DNA from: an uncultured Acidovorax sp.
GTDB taxonomy: Bacteria > Pseudomonadota > Gammaproteobacteria > Burkholderiales > Burkholderiaceae_C
Assembly (NCBI GenBank): GCA_913774625.1
Contig: CAJYHL010000071.1
Coordinates: forward strand, 1 to 64,000
Reading direction: 5' to 3'
DNA length: 64,000 nt
Positions 7,456 to 16,855 of the stretch are shown piece after piece. Below the pieces are notes generated by a model. That model was not told where the DNA came from. It was given only the letters and a program-made list of their open reading frames with translations, and did not search any database. The first letter of the stretch is position 1. Each line of letters opens with the position of its first letter. The position numbers and the translations under genes are program-made.

Positions 7456-8426
7456 GCGATGCGGCTCTGCAGGACGCGGCTCTGCGCACCGCCGTCGCCT
7501 GGAAGGTGCGCCAGGAATCCGCCCCGCTGGATGCCGCGCAGCAGGCCGCCTTCGAGCGCTGGCTGGCCGAGGCGCCGCAGCACCGCCAGGCATGGGGCCG
7601 GGTGGCCGGCGCGCTGCAGGAGCCGATCGCGGCGCTGCAAGGCCTGCGCGCCCAGGGCGGCCAGGCCGGCGCCGGCCATGCCATGGCCGCGCGGCAGGCG
7701 CTGCTGACCACCGCCCGCCGCCGCTCCCTGCTGCGCGGCGCGCTGGCCGTGGCGGGGGTGGGCGGGGCCACGGCCTGGCTGGCCGACCGGCAGGCGCCGC
7801 TGGCGCAGATCGCCGCCGACCTGCGCACCGGCACGGGCGAGCGCCGCAGCATCGCCCTGGCCCAGGGCGCCAGCGTGCTGCTGGACGCCCGGTCGGCGAT
7901 CGACAGGGACGGCTCCCGCCTGCTGCTGCGGGCCGGCGCGCTGATCGCCACGAACACGGCGGCAGGCGCGGGCCCTCTCACCGTCGTCGCCCCGCAGGTG
8001 CAGGCCGTGCTGGACCAGGCCAGCCTGATGTGCCGGCTGCACCCGGGCGCCACGGAAGTCGTCGCGCTTGAAGGCAGCGCCCTGCTCACGGCCGCCGATG
8101 GCCTCACCCGGCGCCTCGCGCCCGGCGAAGGCGTGCTCGCCACGGCCGCCGGCCCGTGGCAGCCCCTGCCCGGCCGTCCCGCCGACCGCGCGGCCTGGCG
8201 CGACGGCATGCTGGCCGCCGACGACTGGACGCTGGCCGACGTGGTGGACGCCGTCCGCCCCTACTTCGCCGGCCACATCCGCCTGGACCCGGCCGCCGCC
8301 GGCCTGCGTGTGTTCGGCATCTTCCGGCTGCAGATCGACGAGGTGCTGGCCGCGCTGGCCCAGGCGCTGCCCGTGGCGGTACGCCGCTTCGGTCCCTGGC
8401 TGGTTTCCATCGAGAAAGATTCCTGA
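7452..8426 (+). CDS. FecR-type anti-sigma factor / signal transducer
   Basis: A 324-residue protein whose ATG overlaps the sigma-factor stop (ATGA). Residues 1-60 form the cytoplasmic sigma-binding domain (DUF4880-like, with FERWLAEAPQHRQAWGRV). A single membrane segment follows (about 95-115, LLRGALAVAGVGGATAWLA), then the periplasmic FecR domain (RTGTGERRSIALAQGASVLL). A C-terminal STN-like region probably contacts the receptor plug or signalling domain. The gene order sigma-FecR-receptor fits iron-regulated surface signalling. Confidence 0.88.
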   Translation: MSDAALQDAALRTAVAWKVRQESAPLDAAQQAAFERWLAEAPQHRQAWGRVAGALQEPIAALQGLRAQGGQAGAGHAMAARQALLTTARRRSLLRGALAVAGVGGATAWLADRQAPLAQIAADLRTGTGERRSIALAQGASVLLDARSAIDRDGSRLLLRAGALIATNTAAGAGPLTVVAPQVQAVLDQASLMCRLHPGATEVVALEGSALLTAADGLTRRLAPGEGVLATAAGPWQPLPGRPADRAAWRDGMLAADDWTLADVVDAVRPYFAGHIRLDPAAAGLRVFGIFRLQIDEVLAALAQALPVAVRRFGPWLVSIEKDS

Positions 8427-8489
8427 GGGGTTTTCCGCGCTCGCGCCACAAGGGTTGCGACAACCCAGCGAAAGAAAGGAAACCCGTCC

Positions 8490-11003
8490 ATGCCTTCTTC
8501 ATCTCTCTCCCCGGCCCAGCTGCGGCATCCACTGGCCTTGGCCGCCCTGCTGTATTGCGCCGCGCCCCTGGCCCTGGCCCAGGGCTCCGCCGCCGCCCCG
8601 GGCCAGGCCGTCGCCGCCTTCGACATTCCGGCCGGGCCGCTGGCCGCCACGCTGACCCGCATCGGCCAGGCCGCGGGCCGCACCATCACGGCCGACCCCG
8701 CACTGCTGGCCGGCCGGCAGGCGCCGCCCGTGCGGGGAGCGATGACGGCAGCCCAGGCGCTGCAGCAGGCGCTGGCGGGCTCGGGCCTGGCCTTCGACGA
8801 CACGCCCGCCGGGCTGCGCGTGCGCGCCGACGCCATGGTGCGCGAACCGGCCACGCGCCGCCCGGCGGCAGATGCGGCTCCGGCATCGGCACCAGCCCCC
8901 GCACCGGCCGAGGCCGCCACGCTGTCCACCGTCGTGGTGAACGACCAGCGCCTGGGCGGCGGCTCGCTGATGCAGCCCACCCGCCAGGTCACGGTGATCG
9001 AGGGTCAGGAGCTCGACGCGCTGCGCGCCACCTCGGCCAACCTGGGCGGCATGCTGGCCAAGAGCGTGCCCGGCATGTCGGACTCCAGCCGCTCGCTCAC
9101 CGATTTCGGCCAGACCCTGCGCGGACGCAACGTGCTGGTGCTGGTGGACGGCATTCCGCTCAACACCAACCGCGACACGGCGCGCAACCTGGTCAACATC
9201 GATCCCGGCCGCATCGAGCGCGTGGAAGTGCTGCGCGGCAGCAATGCCATCTACGGCAGCGGCGCCACGGGCGGCATCGTCTCGGTGACGACGCGGCCGG
9301 CCAACGGCGAAAAGATCGTGCAGACCACGGTCGGCGCAGAAACGGCGCTCTCCGGCCTGCACCGCGACGGCCTGGGCGGCCAGGTGCAGCAGTTCGTGTC
9401 GGGCGGCAAGGACGCCATCGACTACGAGGTGGACATCTCCGCGCGCCGCACGCCCAGCGGCTACGACGGCCATGGCGACCGCATCGCGCCCGACGTGAGC
9501 CAGGGCGACCTGATGGATTCCAACACCTACAGCCTGGGCGGCAAACTGGGCTTTCGCATCGACGGCAACCAGCGCCTGCAGCTGGCCGCCAGCCATCTGC
9601 GGGCGCGCCAGCATTCGGACTACGCGAGCGACCCGTCGGTGAACGCCGCGCCGCCGGGCAGCGTGGCGGCGCGGGCCCTGCGCGGCCTTCAGCTGGCCGA
9701 GCAGAACCAGATCGACAACACCATGCTGAGCGCCAGCTACGAGCACAAGGACCTGGCCGGCAGCAAGCTGTCCGCACTGCTCTACGGACGCGACAACTTC
9801 ACGCGCTTCGCGCCCTTCGATTCGCGCGCCAACACCAACCGCGGCAACCAGGTGGACCAGGTCACGCAGAACAACAAGGTGTTCGGCGGGCGGCTCACGG
9901 TGGAAACGCCCCTGGGCGCTGCCAAGGACTCGCGCCTGGTCTGGGGTGCCGACTACATCCAGGAGCGCAGCGACATGCCGCTCACGGTGTTCGACCCGGC
10001 GCTCTACGACGCCAGCCGGGGCCTGGTCTTCCGCCCCACAGGCGAGCTGACCTACCTGCCCTGGACGACCACGCGCAGCGCCGGCGCCTTCGCGCAGCTG
10101 CAGCACCGCTTCGACAGCCGCTGGTCGGCCGAAGGCGGCCTGCGCTACGAGCGCGCCCAGGCGAGCTTCGACGACTTCCGGCCGCTGTCGCAGTCGCGCG
10201 TGGCCCGGCCCGCCACGGTGCGCGGCGGCCGGGTGAGCTACGACGCCACGCTCTACAACGCAGGCCTGTCGTTCAAGCCGGTGCCGGACCACGAGTTCTA
10301 CACCTCGTTCAGCCAGGGCTTCGATCTGCCCGACGTGGGCCTGCAGCTGCGCAATGCGGGGGCCTCCTTCGACATCAACGCGTCCGAGCTGGAGCCCGTC
10401 AAGACCGACAACTACGAAGCCGGCTGGCGCGGCGCCTTCGGCGACACGCTGGGCACGCTGGCGGTGTTCCATTCGCGCTCCGACCTGGGCGCCATCCAGT
10501 CCTTCAACAACGGGCTGCGCCTGCAGCGCACGCGCGAGCGCATCCGCGGCGTGGAAGCCACGGTGGACCACTACGGCCGCCACTGGAGCGGCGGCGGCAC
10601 GCTGACCTGGATGCAGGGCCGCGAGACACCGCAGGGCGCCACGGCCGACCAGCCCATGACGGGCTACCGCATCCCGCCGCTGAAGATCACCGCCTATGTG
10701 CAGTACCAGCCCGGGCAGCGCTGGAGCCTGCGCGCGCAGCTCACCTGGTTCGGCGCGCGCGACTACCGGCTGGCCGACGGCCGCACCCAGTTCGCCCGCG
10801 CCGACGTGCGCAGCTACTACACGGTGGACCTGCTGGGGCGCTACGCCATCGACGAGAAGAACACCGTCAACGTCGGCGTGCAGAACCTGTTCGACCGCTA
10901 CTACCTGCCGCTCTACAGCCAGCTGATGCGCAGCGGCAGCAACAACAGCCGCCTGCCGGCAGCGGGCGCCGTGCTCACGGCCAGCTACACGCACCGCTGG
11001 TAG
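8490..11003 (+). CDS. TonB-dependent siderophore receptor with STN signalling domain
   Basis: An 837-residue outer-membrane receptor. A signal peptide ends near residue 30 (LALAQG). An STN domain (about 35-110, FDIPAGPLAATLTRIGQAAG) shows it is a transducer-type receptor. The plug carries LVLVDGIPLNTNRD and IERVEVLRGSNAIYGSGATG, and a 22-strand barrel ends in SYTHRW with the terminal aromatic residue needed for outer-membrane insertion. It is preceded by AAAGGAAA. It forms one operon with the FecI/FecR pair behind a Fur box, so its substrate is a ferric siderophore or chelate that cannot be named from sequence. Confidence 0.9.
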   Translation: MPSSSLSPAQLRHPLALAALLYCAAPLALAQGSAAAPGQAVAAFDIPAGPLAATLTRIGQAAGRTITADPALLAGRQAPPVRGAMTAAQALQQALAGSGLAFDDTPAGLRVRADAMVREPATRRPAADAAPASAPAPAPAEAATLSTVVVNDQRLGGGSLMQPTRQVTVIEGQELDALRATSANLGGMLAKSVPGMSDSSRSLTDFGQTLRGRNVLVLVDGIPLNTNRDTARNLVNIDPGRIERVEVLRGSNAIYGSGATGGIVSVTTRPANGEKIVQTTVGAETALSGLHRDGLGGQVQQFVSGGKDAIDYEVDISARRTPSGYDGHGDRIAPDVSQGDLMDSNTYSLGGKLGFRIDGNQRLQLAASHLRARQHSDYASDPSVNAAPPGSVAARALRGLQLAEQNQIDNTMLSASYEHKDLAGSKLSALLYGRDNFTRFAPFDSRANTNRGNQVDQVTQNNKVFGGRLTVETPLGAAKDSRLVWGADYIQERSDMPLTVFDPALYDASRGLVFRPTGELTYLPWTTTRSAGAFAQLQHRFDSRWSAEGGLRYERAQASFDDFRPLSQSRVARPATVRGGRVSYDATLYNAGLSFKPVPDHEFYTSFSQGFDLPDVGLQLRNAGASFDINASELEPVKTDNYEAGWRGAFGDTLGTLAVFHSRSDLGAIQSFNNGLRLQRTRERIRGVEATVDHYGRHWSGGGTLTWMQGRETPQGATADQPMTGYRIPPLKITAYVQYQPGQRWSLRAQLTWFGARDYRLADGRTQFARADVRSYYTVDLLGRYAIDEKNTVNVGVQNLFDRYYLPLYSQLMRSGSNNSRLPAAGAVLTASYTHRW

Positions 11004-11023
11004 AGCATTCACGGAAAGCAAAA

Positions 11024-11043
11024 CGGGGGCCTCGCGGCCCCCG
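11024..11043. terminator. Convergent terminator hairpin
   Basis: An 8-bp GC stem (CGGGGGCC / GGCCCCCG) with loop TCGC lies between the two convergent receptor genes. On the minus strand it is followed by GTTTTGCTTT, so it best terminates the ZnuD-like gene. The plus strand lacks a T tract. Confidence 0.65.
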
Positions 11044-11111
11044 TGGAATGCTGGCTGGATGCCTGGTGCAACGGGGCGGGCGCGAAGGCGCCGCCCCGTC
11101 TCGTCTTCACA

Positions 11112-13265
11112 TCAGAAGTCCACCTTCACGCCCACCTTCAGGCTGCGGCCCGGCAGCGGAGCCTTGGGATACGCCGTCGTCGTCAGGATGGACGTGGGGC
11201 TGTAGGCCAGCTTGTCGGTGATGTTGTCCAGGCGTGCATACCACAGCACGTTGCTGCGGGTCGCGCCGAACTGCCACTGCGTGCGGTAGCCCAGCGAGGC
11301 GTTCCACAGCGTGTAGGCGCTGGTGGCGCGGGTGCCGTCGTTGGGAACGCGGTTCTGCGCGGCCAGGTAGTCGAAGCCCAGGCCTGCGCGCCACGGGCCG
11401 CCGGCCCACAGCAGCGTGCTGCCCAGGCGCAGGGGCGAGATGCGCGGCAGCGGCTGGCCGGTGTCGCGGTTGCTGGCGCGCACCAAGTCGCCGCGCATCT
11501 GCAGATCCAGCGTGGAGCCGCCGCCCAGCACGCTCGAAGACGGCGCCACCAGGCCGCTGTCGCCCACCAGTCGCACGTTGCCGCTGGCTTCCAGGCCGTA
11601 GAAGCGTGCGCGCATGCCTTGGTAGAGGTACTCGGGCAGGGAGTCGGCGGTGCCGACCGGCACGGCATTGCCGTCGTCGTCGCGAGACACGCCCGTGGGC
11701 GTGAGGCCGATGTAGTTGGAGAACTGGCTCACGAAGCCGGTCATGGCGAAGCGGTGCGGGCCGCTCTTCCAGGCCGCGCCCAGATCCAGGCTGGTGGATT
11801 TCTCCAGGCCCAGGTTGGGGTTGCCGGTCTCCCAGGCCACGGTCGCCACGTGGGGGCCGTTGGCGAACAGCTCGTAGTCCTTGGGCGCGCGCTGGGTGTA
11901 CGACAGGTTGGAGGTCAGCTGCCAGGCCGGCGTGAGGTTCACCAGGGCGCCCACGGCCGCGCTGTGCGGGTTGAAGTCGTGCTTGCCGGTGGCGAAGCGG
12001 TCCACGCCGGCCAGACCGAAGGATTCCACCGTGTCGCGCTCGGTGCGGGCGCCGAAAGTCAGCTTGCCCCAGTCCGTGCCCAGCTCTTCATGCACGAAGA
12101 GCGCAGTGCTCTGGCTGCGGCTGCGCGGGGCGAAGGCTTCCTCGCCCACGGCCGAGAAGCGCGAGGCCTCGGCCTGCAGGCCGACCACGCCCTGCAGCCG
12201 GCCGATGGGCGCGTGCTTCGCCTCCACGCGCAGGTCGTTGCCCGCGTTGCGGAAGGTGGTGCCGGGCGCTCCGCCCTCGAATTCGGTGTGGCGGTAGTCG
12301 GTGTGGCTGGCCTGCACGCGCACGCTCTGCAGCGGGCCGGCATCCAGGCGCCAGAGGCCGTCCAGCGCATAGCGGTTGGAACGCATGCCGATGGTCACGT
12401 CGTCTTCGGCCACGGTGCCGTAGTCGCTGCGGTAGGTGCTGGCCGACAGGCCCAGGTAGCCCCGGTCGAAGAAAGCCGTGCCGCCCACCGCGCCGCCGCG
12501 CGTGTGGCTGGCCGAGTTGCAGATGCGCCGCGCCTGGGCGGGCGAGCCGGGCTTGGTGCAGTCCAGGTCCTTGGGCACGCGCACGTCGTCGGTGTTGCGG
12601 TCGAACACGTCGGCATGCACGGCGAAGCGGTCGTTGCCGCCTTCGATCATGGCGGCGCCCGCACGCTCGCCGTTGCCGGTGGCGCCCGAGGCTTCGACTT
12701 TGCCGTCCACGCCGTTCAGGGGTTCGCGCGGAATGCGGTTGTCGATCACGTTCACCACGCCGCCCACGGCGCTGCCGCCGTAGAGCAGCGCAGCCGGGCC
12801 GCGCAGCACTTCGATGCGCTCGGTGGTCAGGGCCTCGGTGGGCACGGCGTGGTCGAAGCTCAGAGCCGAGGCGTCCAGCGTGGCGCCGCTGTTCTGCAGC
12901 ACGCGGATTCGGTCGCCGTCCAGGCCGCGGATGATGGGGCGGCTGGCGTTCGGGCCGAAATAGGTGCTGCTCACGCCCGGCAGGCCGTCCAGCGTTTCGC
13001 CCAGGGTGGACCGGGTGCGCAGCGTGAGGTCGTCGCCCGAAAGCTGGGCGGCGGGCGCCACCACCGTCTCGGAACCCAGCGGGTTGCCGGTCACGGTCAC
13101 TTCGGACAGGCGGGCCGTGGGGGCGCTAGGAGCCGCCGCCGGGGCGGTCTGCGCCTGGGCCTGGCAGGCCAGCAGCACCAGCACGGCGCTGGCCAGCGGG
13201 TGCAGTGCCAGGCCGCGGCGCGCGGAACGCGAAATGCCCGAAGAGGTGGAGTAGGAAGAAGTCAT
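11112..13265 (-). CDS. znuD: ZnuD-like TonB-dependent receptor, probable zinc uptake
   Basis: A 717-residue outer-membrane receptor with a signal peptide ending at about 39 (CQAQAQ). The plug shows FGPNASRPIIRGLDGDRIRV, SFDHAVPTE and IEVLRGPAALLYGGSAVGG, the wording of the ZnuD (zinc or heme) receptor group. An extracellular loop carries a cysteine pair, Cys236 and Cys249, like the metal-trapping loop of neisserial ZnuD. The barrel ends VGVKVDF. It is the last gene of a run headed by a Zur-like regulator, which favours zinc over heme. The 225 bp to the preceding gene may hold its own promoter. Confidence 0.75.
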   Translation of the reverse strand: MTSSYSTSSGISRSARRGLALHPLASAVLVLLACQAQAQTAPAAAPSAPTARLSEVTVTGNPLGSETVVAPAAQLSGDDLTLRTRSTLGETLDGLPGVSSTYFGPNASRPIIRGLDGDRIRVLQNSGATLDASALSFDHAVPTEALTTERIEVLRGPAALLYGGSAVGGVVNVIDNRIPREPLNGVDGKVEASGATGNGERAGAAMIEGGNDRFAVHADVFDRNTDDVRVPKDLDCTKPGSPAQARRICNSASHTRGGAVGGTAFFDRGYLGLSASTYRSDYGTVAEDDVTIGMRSNRYALDGLWRLDAGPLQSVRVQASHTDYRHTEFEGGAPGTTFRNAGNDLRVEAKHAPIGRLQGVVGLQAEASRFSAVGEEAFAPRSRSQSTALFVHEELGTDWGKLTFGARTERDTVESFGLAGVDRFATGKHDFNPHSAAVGALVNLTPAWQLTSNLSYTQRAPKDYELFANGPHVATVAWETGNPNLGLEKSTSLDLGAAWKSGPHRFAMTGFVSQFSNYIGLTPTGVSRDDDGNAVPVGTADSLPEYLYQGMRARFYGLEASGNVRLVGDSGLVAPSSSVLGGGSTLDLQMRGDLVRASNRDTGQPLPRISPLRLGSTLLWAGGPWRAGLGFDYLAAQNRVPNDGTRATSAYTLWNASLGYRTQWQFGATRSNVLWYARLDNITDKLAYSPTSILTTTAYPKAPLPGRSLKVGVKVDF

Positions 13266-13490
13266 GGCGAATGCAGGAAAAGAAAACAGGAACGGAACAG
13301 GACGGGCGGACGCGCACGTCCACGGCGCCGGCCGAGCGGAATGGCGGCGTGCGGCAGCCAGCCCCTGGACCTGGTGGCCCTCGGGGAACCGGCTGGAGGC
13401 ATGCGGCCAGCGAGCGGACGAAAGGAACGGGAGTAAGAAGGGAAGGCCTACAGGCCACGTACCGGCACCCGCTTCGGGGCCGGGCCGCGT

Positions 13491-13907
13491 TCAGGCCTGG
13501 AGCACGGCGGACGCCGCTGGCGGAGCGCGGGCCAGGAAGCGGCGCAGCACCCTGGCACTGGCCGAGGCCAGCGGCGGCGTCTGCGGCGGCGGCACCAGAT
13601 CGCGCACCGGCAGCAGCCAGAGCGCTGGCAGCAGGAAGGCGCCGAACAGCAGCAGGTCCAGCAGATCGCAGGTGCTGCCGGTGTGGCTGCCGAAAAGCGC
13701 TTCCACCGTGCCGTGGGCAGGGGAAGCTTCGCTTGCGAAGCCGCCGTGCTGCTCCTGGGCGCCGGCCGCAGGCGCCGCCATGGCCTGCGCCCGGAACGCC
13801 GGCCCGTGCAGCACCTGGTGCATGCGGCCCAGCGCCGGCGCCACGAGCAGGCACAGGGCCAGCCACCAGAGGGCGGCGCGGGCATTGAGCGGAAGGCGCT
13901 GAAGCAT
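13491..13907 (-). CDS. DUF2946 family protein
   Basis: A 138-residue small protein with an N-terminal hydrophobic segment (RAALWWLALCLLVAPALG), then MHQVLHG, and a second hydrophobic stretch containing CDLLDLLLFGAFLLPALW. The spaced His and Cys residues are the recognisable features of DUF2946. Family members often flank metal-uptake or TonB genes, but no function is established. It lies between the DUF3299 gene (45 nt) and the ZnuD-like receptor on the same strand. Confidence 0.65.
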   Translation of the reverse strand: MLQRLPLNARAALWWLALCLLVAPALGRMHQVLHGPAFRAQAMAAPAAGAQEQHGGFASEASPAHGTVEALFGSHTGSTCDLLDLLLFGAFLLPALWLLPVRDLVPPPQTPPLASASARVLRRFLARAPPAASAVLQA

Positions 13908-13952
13908 GCGGCTGGGAAAGAAGGAAGCGGTGGAGCGGCGGCGGCAGGCGGA

Positions 13953-14540
13953 TCAATCCACCTGTTTAGCGTCCACCATGCGGTAGAACAGGCCGTACTG
14001 GTCGTCCTGCAGGGTCTGGAACCGCCCTTCGACCACGACGGGTTCGAGCGAATAGCGCACCGGCGTGCGCGCCTTCACCTCGATCATGCTTTCCGGCCCG
14101 CCGGGAATGCAGAACGGGCAGGTCAGCGGCACCGAGGTCAGCAGGAAGTGTTTCTGCCCCGGCTTGGTATCCATGGGCACCATGAAGCCCTGCACCCGGC
14201 GCACCGTGCCGTTCATGGCCTTCTGCTCGCTGGTGAACACGGGCTCGATGCGGGTGCGCAGGGTTTTCTTGGTGAGGTCGGTGAGGCTGGACCACGGCAC
14301 CACGTCGCTGCGCTGCGGCAGCGGCTTGATGGGGCTTTGCGGGCTGTGGAAGCCAGGCCCCTGGCCGGCCGGCAGCGCACCGCCGCCCAGCGGCGAAGAG
14401 AGCACGGGCGCCCCGGGGGCCGGCGCCTGCTGCGGGCTCTGGGCCCGCGCCGCACCCGGCCCGGCCAGCAGGGCGCAGGCCATGCATGCGGCAGGCAGGG
14501 CTGCCAGGGACAGGCTGTGCAGGAAGCGGGTGGAATTCAT
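13953..14540 (-). CDS. DUF3299 secreted protein
   Basis: A 195-residue exported protein with a signal peptide ending near ARAQ (residue 34), a Pro/Gly-rich linker, and a DUF3299 domain from about residue 75 with VQGFMVPMD and a CPFC motif at 141-144 (SVPLTCPFCIPGG). The CxxC pair could bind metal or act as a redox pair. DUF3299 proteins co-occur with MacB-type ABC genes in zinc-regulated loci such as Vibrio zrg, and this gene is two places from such a transporter. ATG 14540 is preferred; a TTG at 14552 would add four residues. Confidence 0.75.
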   Translation of the reverse strand: MNSTRFLHSLSLAALPAACMACALLAGPGAARAQSPQQAPAPGAPVLSSPLGGGALPAGQGPGFHSPQSPIKPLPQRSDVVPWSSLTDLTKKTLRTRIEPVFTSEQKAMNGTVRRVQGFMVPMDTKPGQKHFLLTSVPLTCPFCIPGGPESMIEVKARTPVRYSLEPVVVEGRFQTLQDDQYGLFYRMVDAKQVD

Positions 14541-14606
14541 GAAGGGGCGCAATGCTAGTCGGGGGGTGTGACAGTAGCCGTCACGTGCGGCGGCAAGGGC
14601 TCCGCA

Positions 14607-14858
14607 TCAATGCTGGTGCTTCATGCCGCAGAACTTGCCGATGGCCAGGCCCTTGCAGGCGGCCTGCAGTTCCTTCATGCACTGGTCGTGGCCCTTGCCC
14701 GCTTCCAGGCACTTGGCGGCGGCTTCGTGCGCGGCGGCCATGGCGCGGTGGCGCTCGGCGTCGGCCTTTTCCTCGTCGGCGCTATGGGCCTGCACGCTGG
14801 ACAGGGCTGCGAGGGCCAGCAAGGGAGCGAGGGCCAGGCGGGAGAGGAAACGCTTCAT
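14607..14858 (-). CDS. Small secreted Cys/His protein
   Basis: An 83-residue protein with a clear signal peptide (cut near residue 24, VQA-HS) and GAAAGG upstream of the ATG. The mature part is about 60 residues, helical and charged, with four cysteines (50, 60, 68, 77) and a His-containing tail (MKHQH). I do not recognise a named family. The spacing suggests two disulfides or a small metal site. Its position between the permease and the DUF3299 gene suggests a periplasmic accessory or metal-binding partner of the transporter. Confidence 0.65.
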   Translation of the reverse strand: MKRFLSRLALAPLLALAALSSVQAHSADEEKADAERHRAMAAAHEAAAKCLEAGKGHDQCMKELQAACKGLAIGKFCGMKHQH

Positions 14859-14906
14859 GGAATGCCTTTCGGTGAGATGGATGAAAGAAAAACGAGTGGT
14901 AAAGAT

Positions 14907-16145
14907 TCAGGGCTGGGCCAGCAGGTCGGCCACGTCGGTGCGATAGGCGCGCCACACGGGCAGCAAAGCCGCCAGGCAGGCCACGGCCAGCGCCAGGGCG
15001 GGCACGGCCCATTCCTCGGGCAGCCACAGTGCGCCGCTGACCGGCATGGAACCCTGCGCGCGCAGCATCTGTCCGGCGATGGCGGCCAGGCCATGACCCA
15101 GCGCGAGCCCGGCGGCGGAGGCCAGCAGCGCCAGCCACAGGGCCTCGGCCAGCAGCAGGCCGGCCACGCGCCAGGGCGGCGCGCCCAGCAGGCGCAGCAG
15201 CGCCAGGTCGGCGCGGCGTTCGCGCACCGCGCTCCACAGGGCCATGAACACGCTGAGCGCCGCCACGCCCAGCAGCACGCCGCCGAAGGCGCGCAGCACA
15301 TCGGCGCCCACGCCCAGCAGGCGCACCAGGCGGGTGATCTCCACCGCGGGCGCGGCAGCCTGCATGGGCGTGCCGGAATTGATGGCGCGCGGCAGCGTGA
15401 CGGCGGCCAGCGGGCTGCGGTAGCGCACCAGGGCCAGAGTCACTTCGCGCTCCTTGCGCAATTCGGCCAGGTCATCCGGGTCGTCGGCCTGGGCGTGCTC
15501 ATGCACCTGCCAGACCGATTCGAGCGAGGTCAGCACCAGCCGGTCCAGCACGCAGCCGCAGGGCGCCAGCACGCCCACCACGGTGTAGGGATGGTCGCCG
15601 TGCTCGTGCCCGCCGCCGGCGAGCCCGTGGGTGCCCACGAAGCGCCGGCCGAGGAGCGCCCCGCCCTGCGCATCGGCACCCGCCGCCATGGACCGGGCCA
15701 CGGTAGCGCCCAGCACCGCCTGCATGGGTGCCTGCCAGAGCGTGCCCTGGGCTAATGGGGCGCCGTAGTGCGCCGGATATTCCGGCGTCGTGCCCACGAT
15801 GCGGTAGCCACGGAAGCTGTCGCCCAGGCTCAGCGGAATGGCCTGCGCCACCATGGGGTTGCGCTGCAGCTCCTCGAAGTCTGCCAGGGCGATGTTGCCG
15901 GGCGGCACATCGATGTGGAAGACGCCGGCCAGGATGAGCTGCAGCGGACTGCCCTTGGCGCCCACCACCAGGTCGATGCCCTGCACGTCGCGCTCGAAGC
16001 CCCGGTCGATCTGCGTGCCCACCAGCAGCACCAGGGTGACCACGGCCAGGCCCAGCGCCAGCAGCAGCAGGTTGAGCACGGCCTGCAGCGGCCGGGCCCA
16101 CAGGTAGCGCCAAGCCAGCGCGGCAATGCCTGCTACGGCCTTCAT
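14907..16145 (-). CDS. FtsX/MacB-type ABC transporter permease
   Basis: A 412-residue permease with one N-terminal membrane helix (about 22-44), a large extracytoplasmic domain (about 45-280), and three C-terminal helices forming the FtsX domain (LGVAALSVFMALWSAVRERR, LALLRLLGAPPW). This is the LolC/MacB architecture, which usually moves or extracts material at the periplasmic face. The outer domain carries HEHGDH (180-185), CGC (196-198) and a further VHEH, suggesting metal binding. Its ATG overlaps the ATPase stop (ATGA). Confidence 0.85.
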   Translation of the reverse strand: MKAVAGIAALAWRYLWARPLQAVLNLLLLALGLAVVTLVLLVGTQIDRGFERDVQGIDLVVGAKGSPLQLILAGVFHIDVPPGNIALADFEELQRNPMVAQAIPLSLGDSFRGYRIVGTTPEYPAHYGAPLAQGTLWQAPMQAVLGATVARSMAAGADAQGGALLGRRFVGTHGLAGGGHEHGDHPYTVVGVLAPCGCVLDRLVLTSLESVWQVHEHAQADDPDDLAELRKEREVTLALVRYRSPLAAVTLPRAINSGTPMQAAAPAVEITRLVRLLGVGADVLRAFGGVLLGVAALSVFMALWSAVRERRADLALLRLLGAPPWRVAGLLLAEALWLALLASAAGLALGHGLAAIAGQMLRAQGSMPVSGALWLPEEWAVPALALAVACLAALLPVWRAYRTDVADLLAQP

Positions 16146-16855
16146 GGCAAACGGCCCTTTTCATCCGATGGATGCCGGGCGATGGCGGCAGCGTCCTCGG
16201 CCGCCCCTAGCTGCAACGCCTGGGCGCCCTCCAGCGCCAGCAGCCAGCGGGCGGCCCGGGCATCGTGCGTGGCCACGACCAGGGTGGCGCCGCAGCGCTC
16301 GGCCGTGGCATGCAGCAGCGCCAGCGCAGCGGCGGCGGAGGCGTCGTCCAGGCTGGCCGTGGGCTCGTCGGCCAGCAGCACGCGGGGGCGCAGCAGCACG
16401 GCCCGCGCCAGCGCCACGCGCTGCGCCTGCCCGCCCGAAAGCTGGTGCGGGCGGCGCGCGGCGAGCGCAGGGTCCAGGCCCAGCTGCTGCAACACGCCCG
16501 CGATGGCCGCGTCGTCGCGCGGCAGCCCGGCCGCCAGATAGGGCAGCGCCAGGTTCTGCGCCACGGTCAGGGCTGCGCTGAGGTGCAGGCGCTGCGGCAG
16601 GAAGCCGATGCTCCTGGCCCGCCAGGCATCCAGCGTTGCGCCGCTGCCCAGGGTGTCCAGCGGCGTGCCCGCCACCTCCAGCGAACCGGCCGAGGCGCGG
16701 CGCAGCCCGCCTACCAGCGCCAGCCAGGTGGATTTGCCCGTGCCCGAAGGCCCGCGCAGCAGCAGCCGTCCGCCCTGGGCGAGCCGGACGTCGGGAAAGC
16801 GCAGCGGCGCGGCGGCGCCTGCATGCCGGAAGGCCAGGCCCTGCGCGGCGATCAC
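16142..16855 (-). CDS. ABC transporter ATP-binding protein (LolD/MacB type)
   Basis: A 237-residue ATPase. The Walker A motif is GPSGTGKS (35-42), the signature LSGGQAQRVALARA, the Walker B/D-loop LLADEPTASLD. It is the cytoplasmic partner of the FtsX-type permease encoded immediately downstream. It starts at GTG overlapping the regulator's stop (GTGA), so regulator, ATPase and permease are translationally coupled. Confidence 0.9.
   Translation of the reverse strand: MIAAQGLAFRHAGAAAPLRFPDVRLAQGGRLLLRGPSGTGKSTWLALVGGLRRASAGSLEVAGTPLDTLGSGATLDAWRARSIGFLPQRLHLSAALTVAQNLALPYLAAGLPRDDAAIAGVLQQLGLDPALAARRPHQLSGGQAQRVALARAVLLRPRVLLADEPTASLDDASAAAALALLHATAERCGATLVVATHDARAARWLLALEGAQALQLGAAEDAAAIARHPSDEKGRLP

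Noticed and set aside
13266-13490. Riboswitch before the ZnuD-like receptor gene
   Set aside because: The 225-bp gap has no recognisable cobalamin-type or other conserved leader elements; only GC-rich sequence without clear structure.
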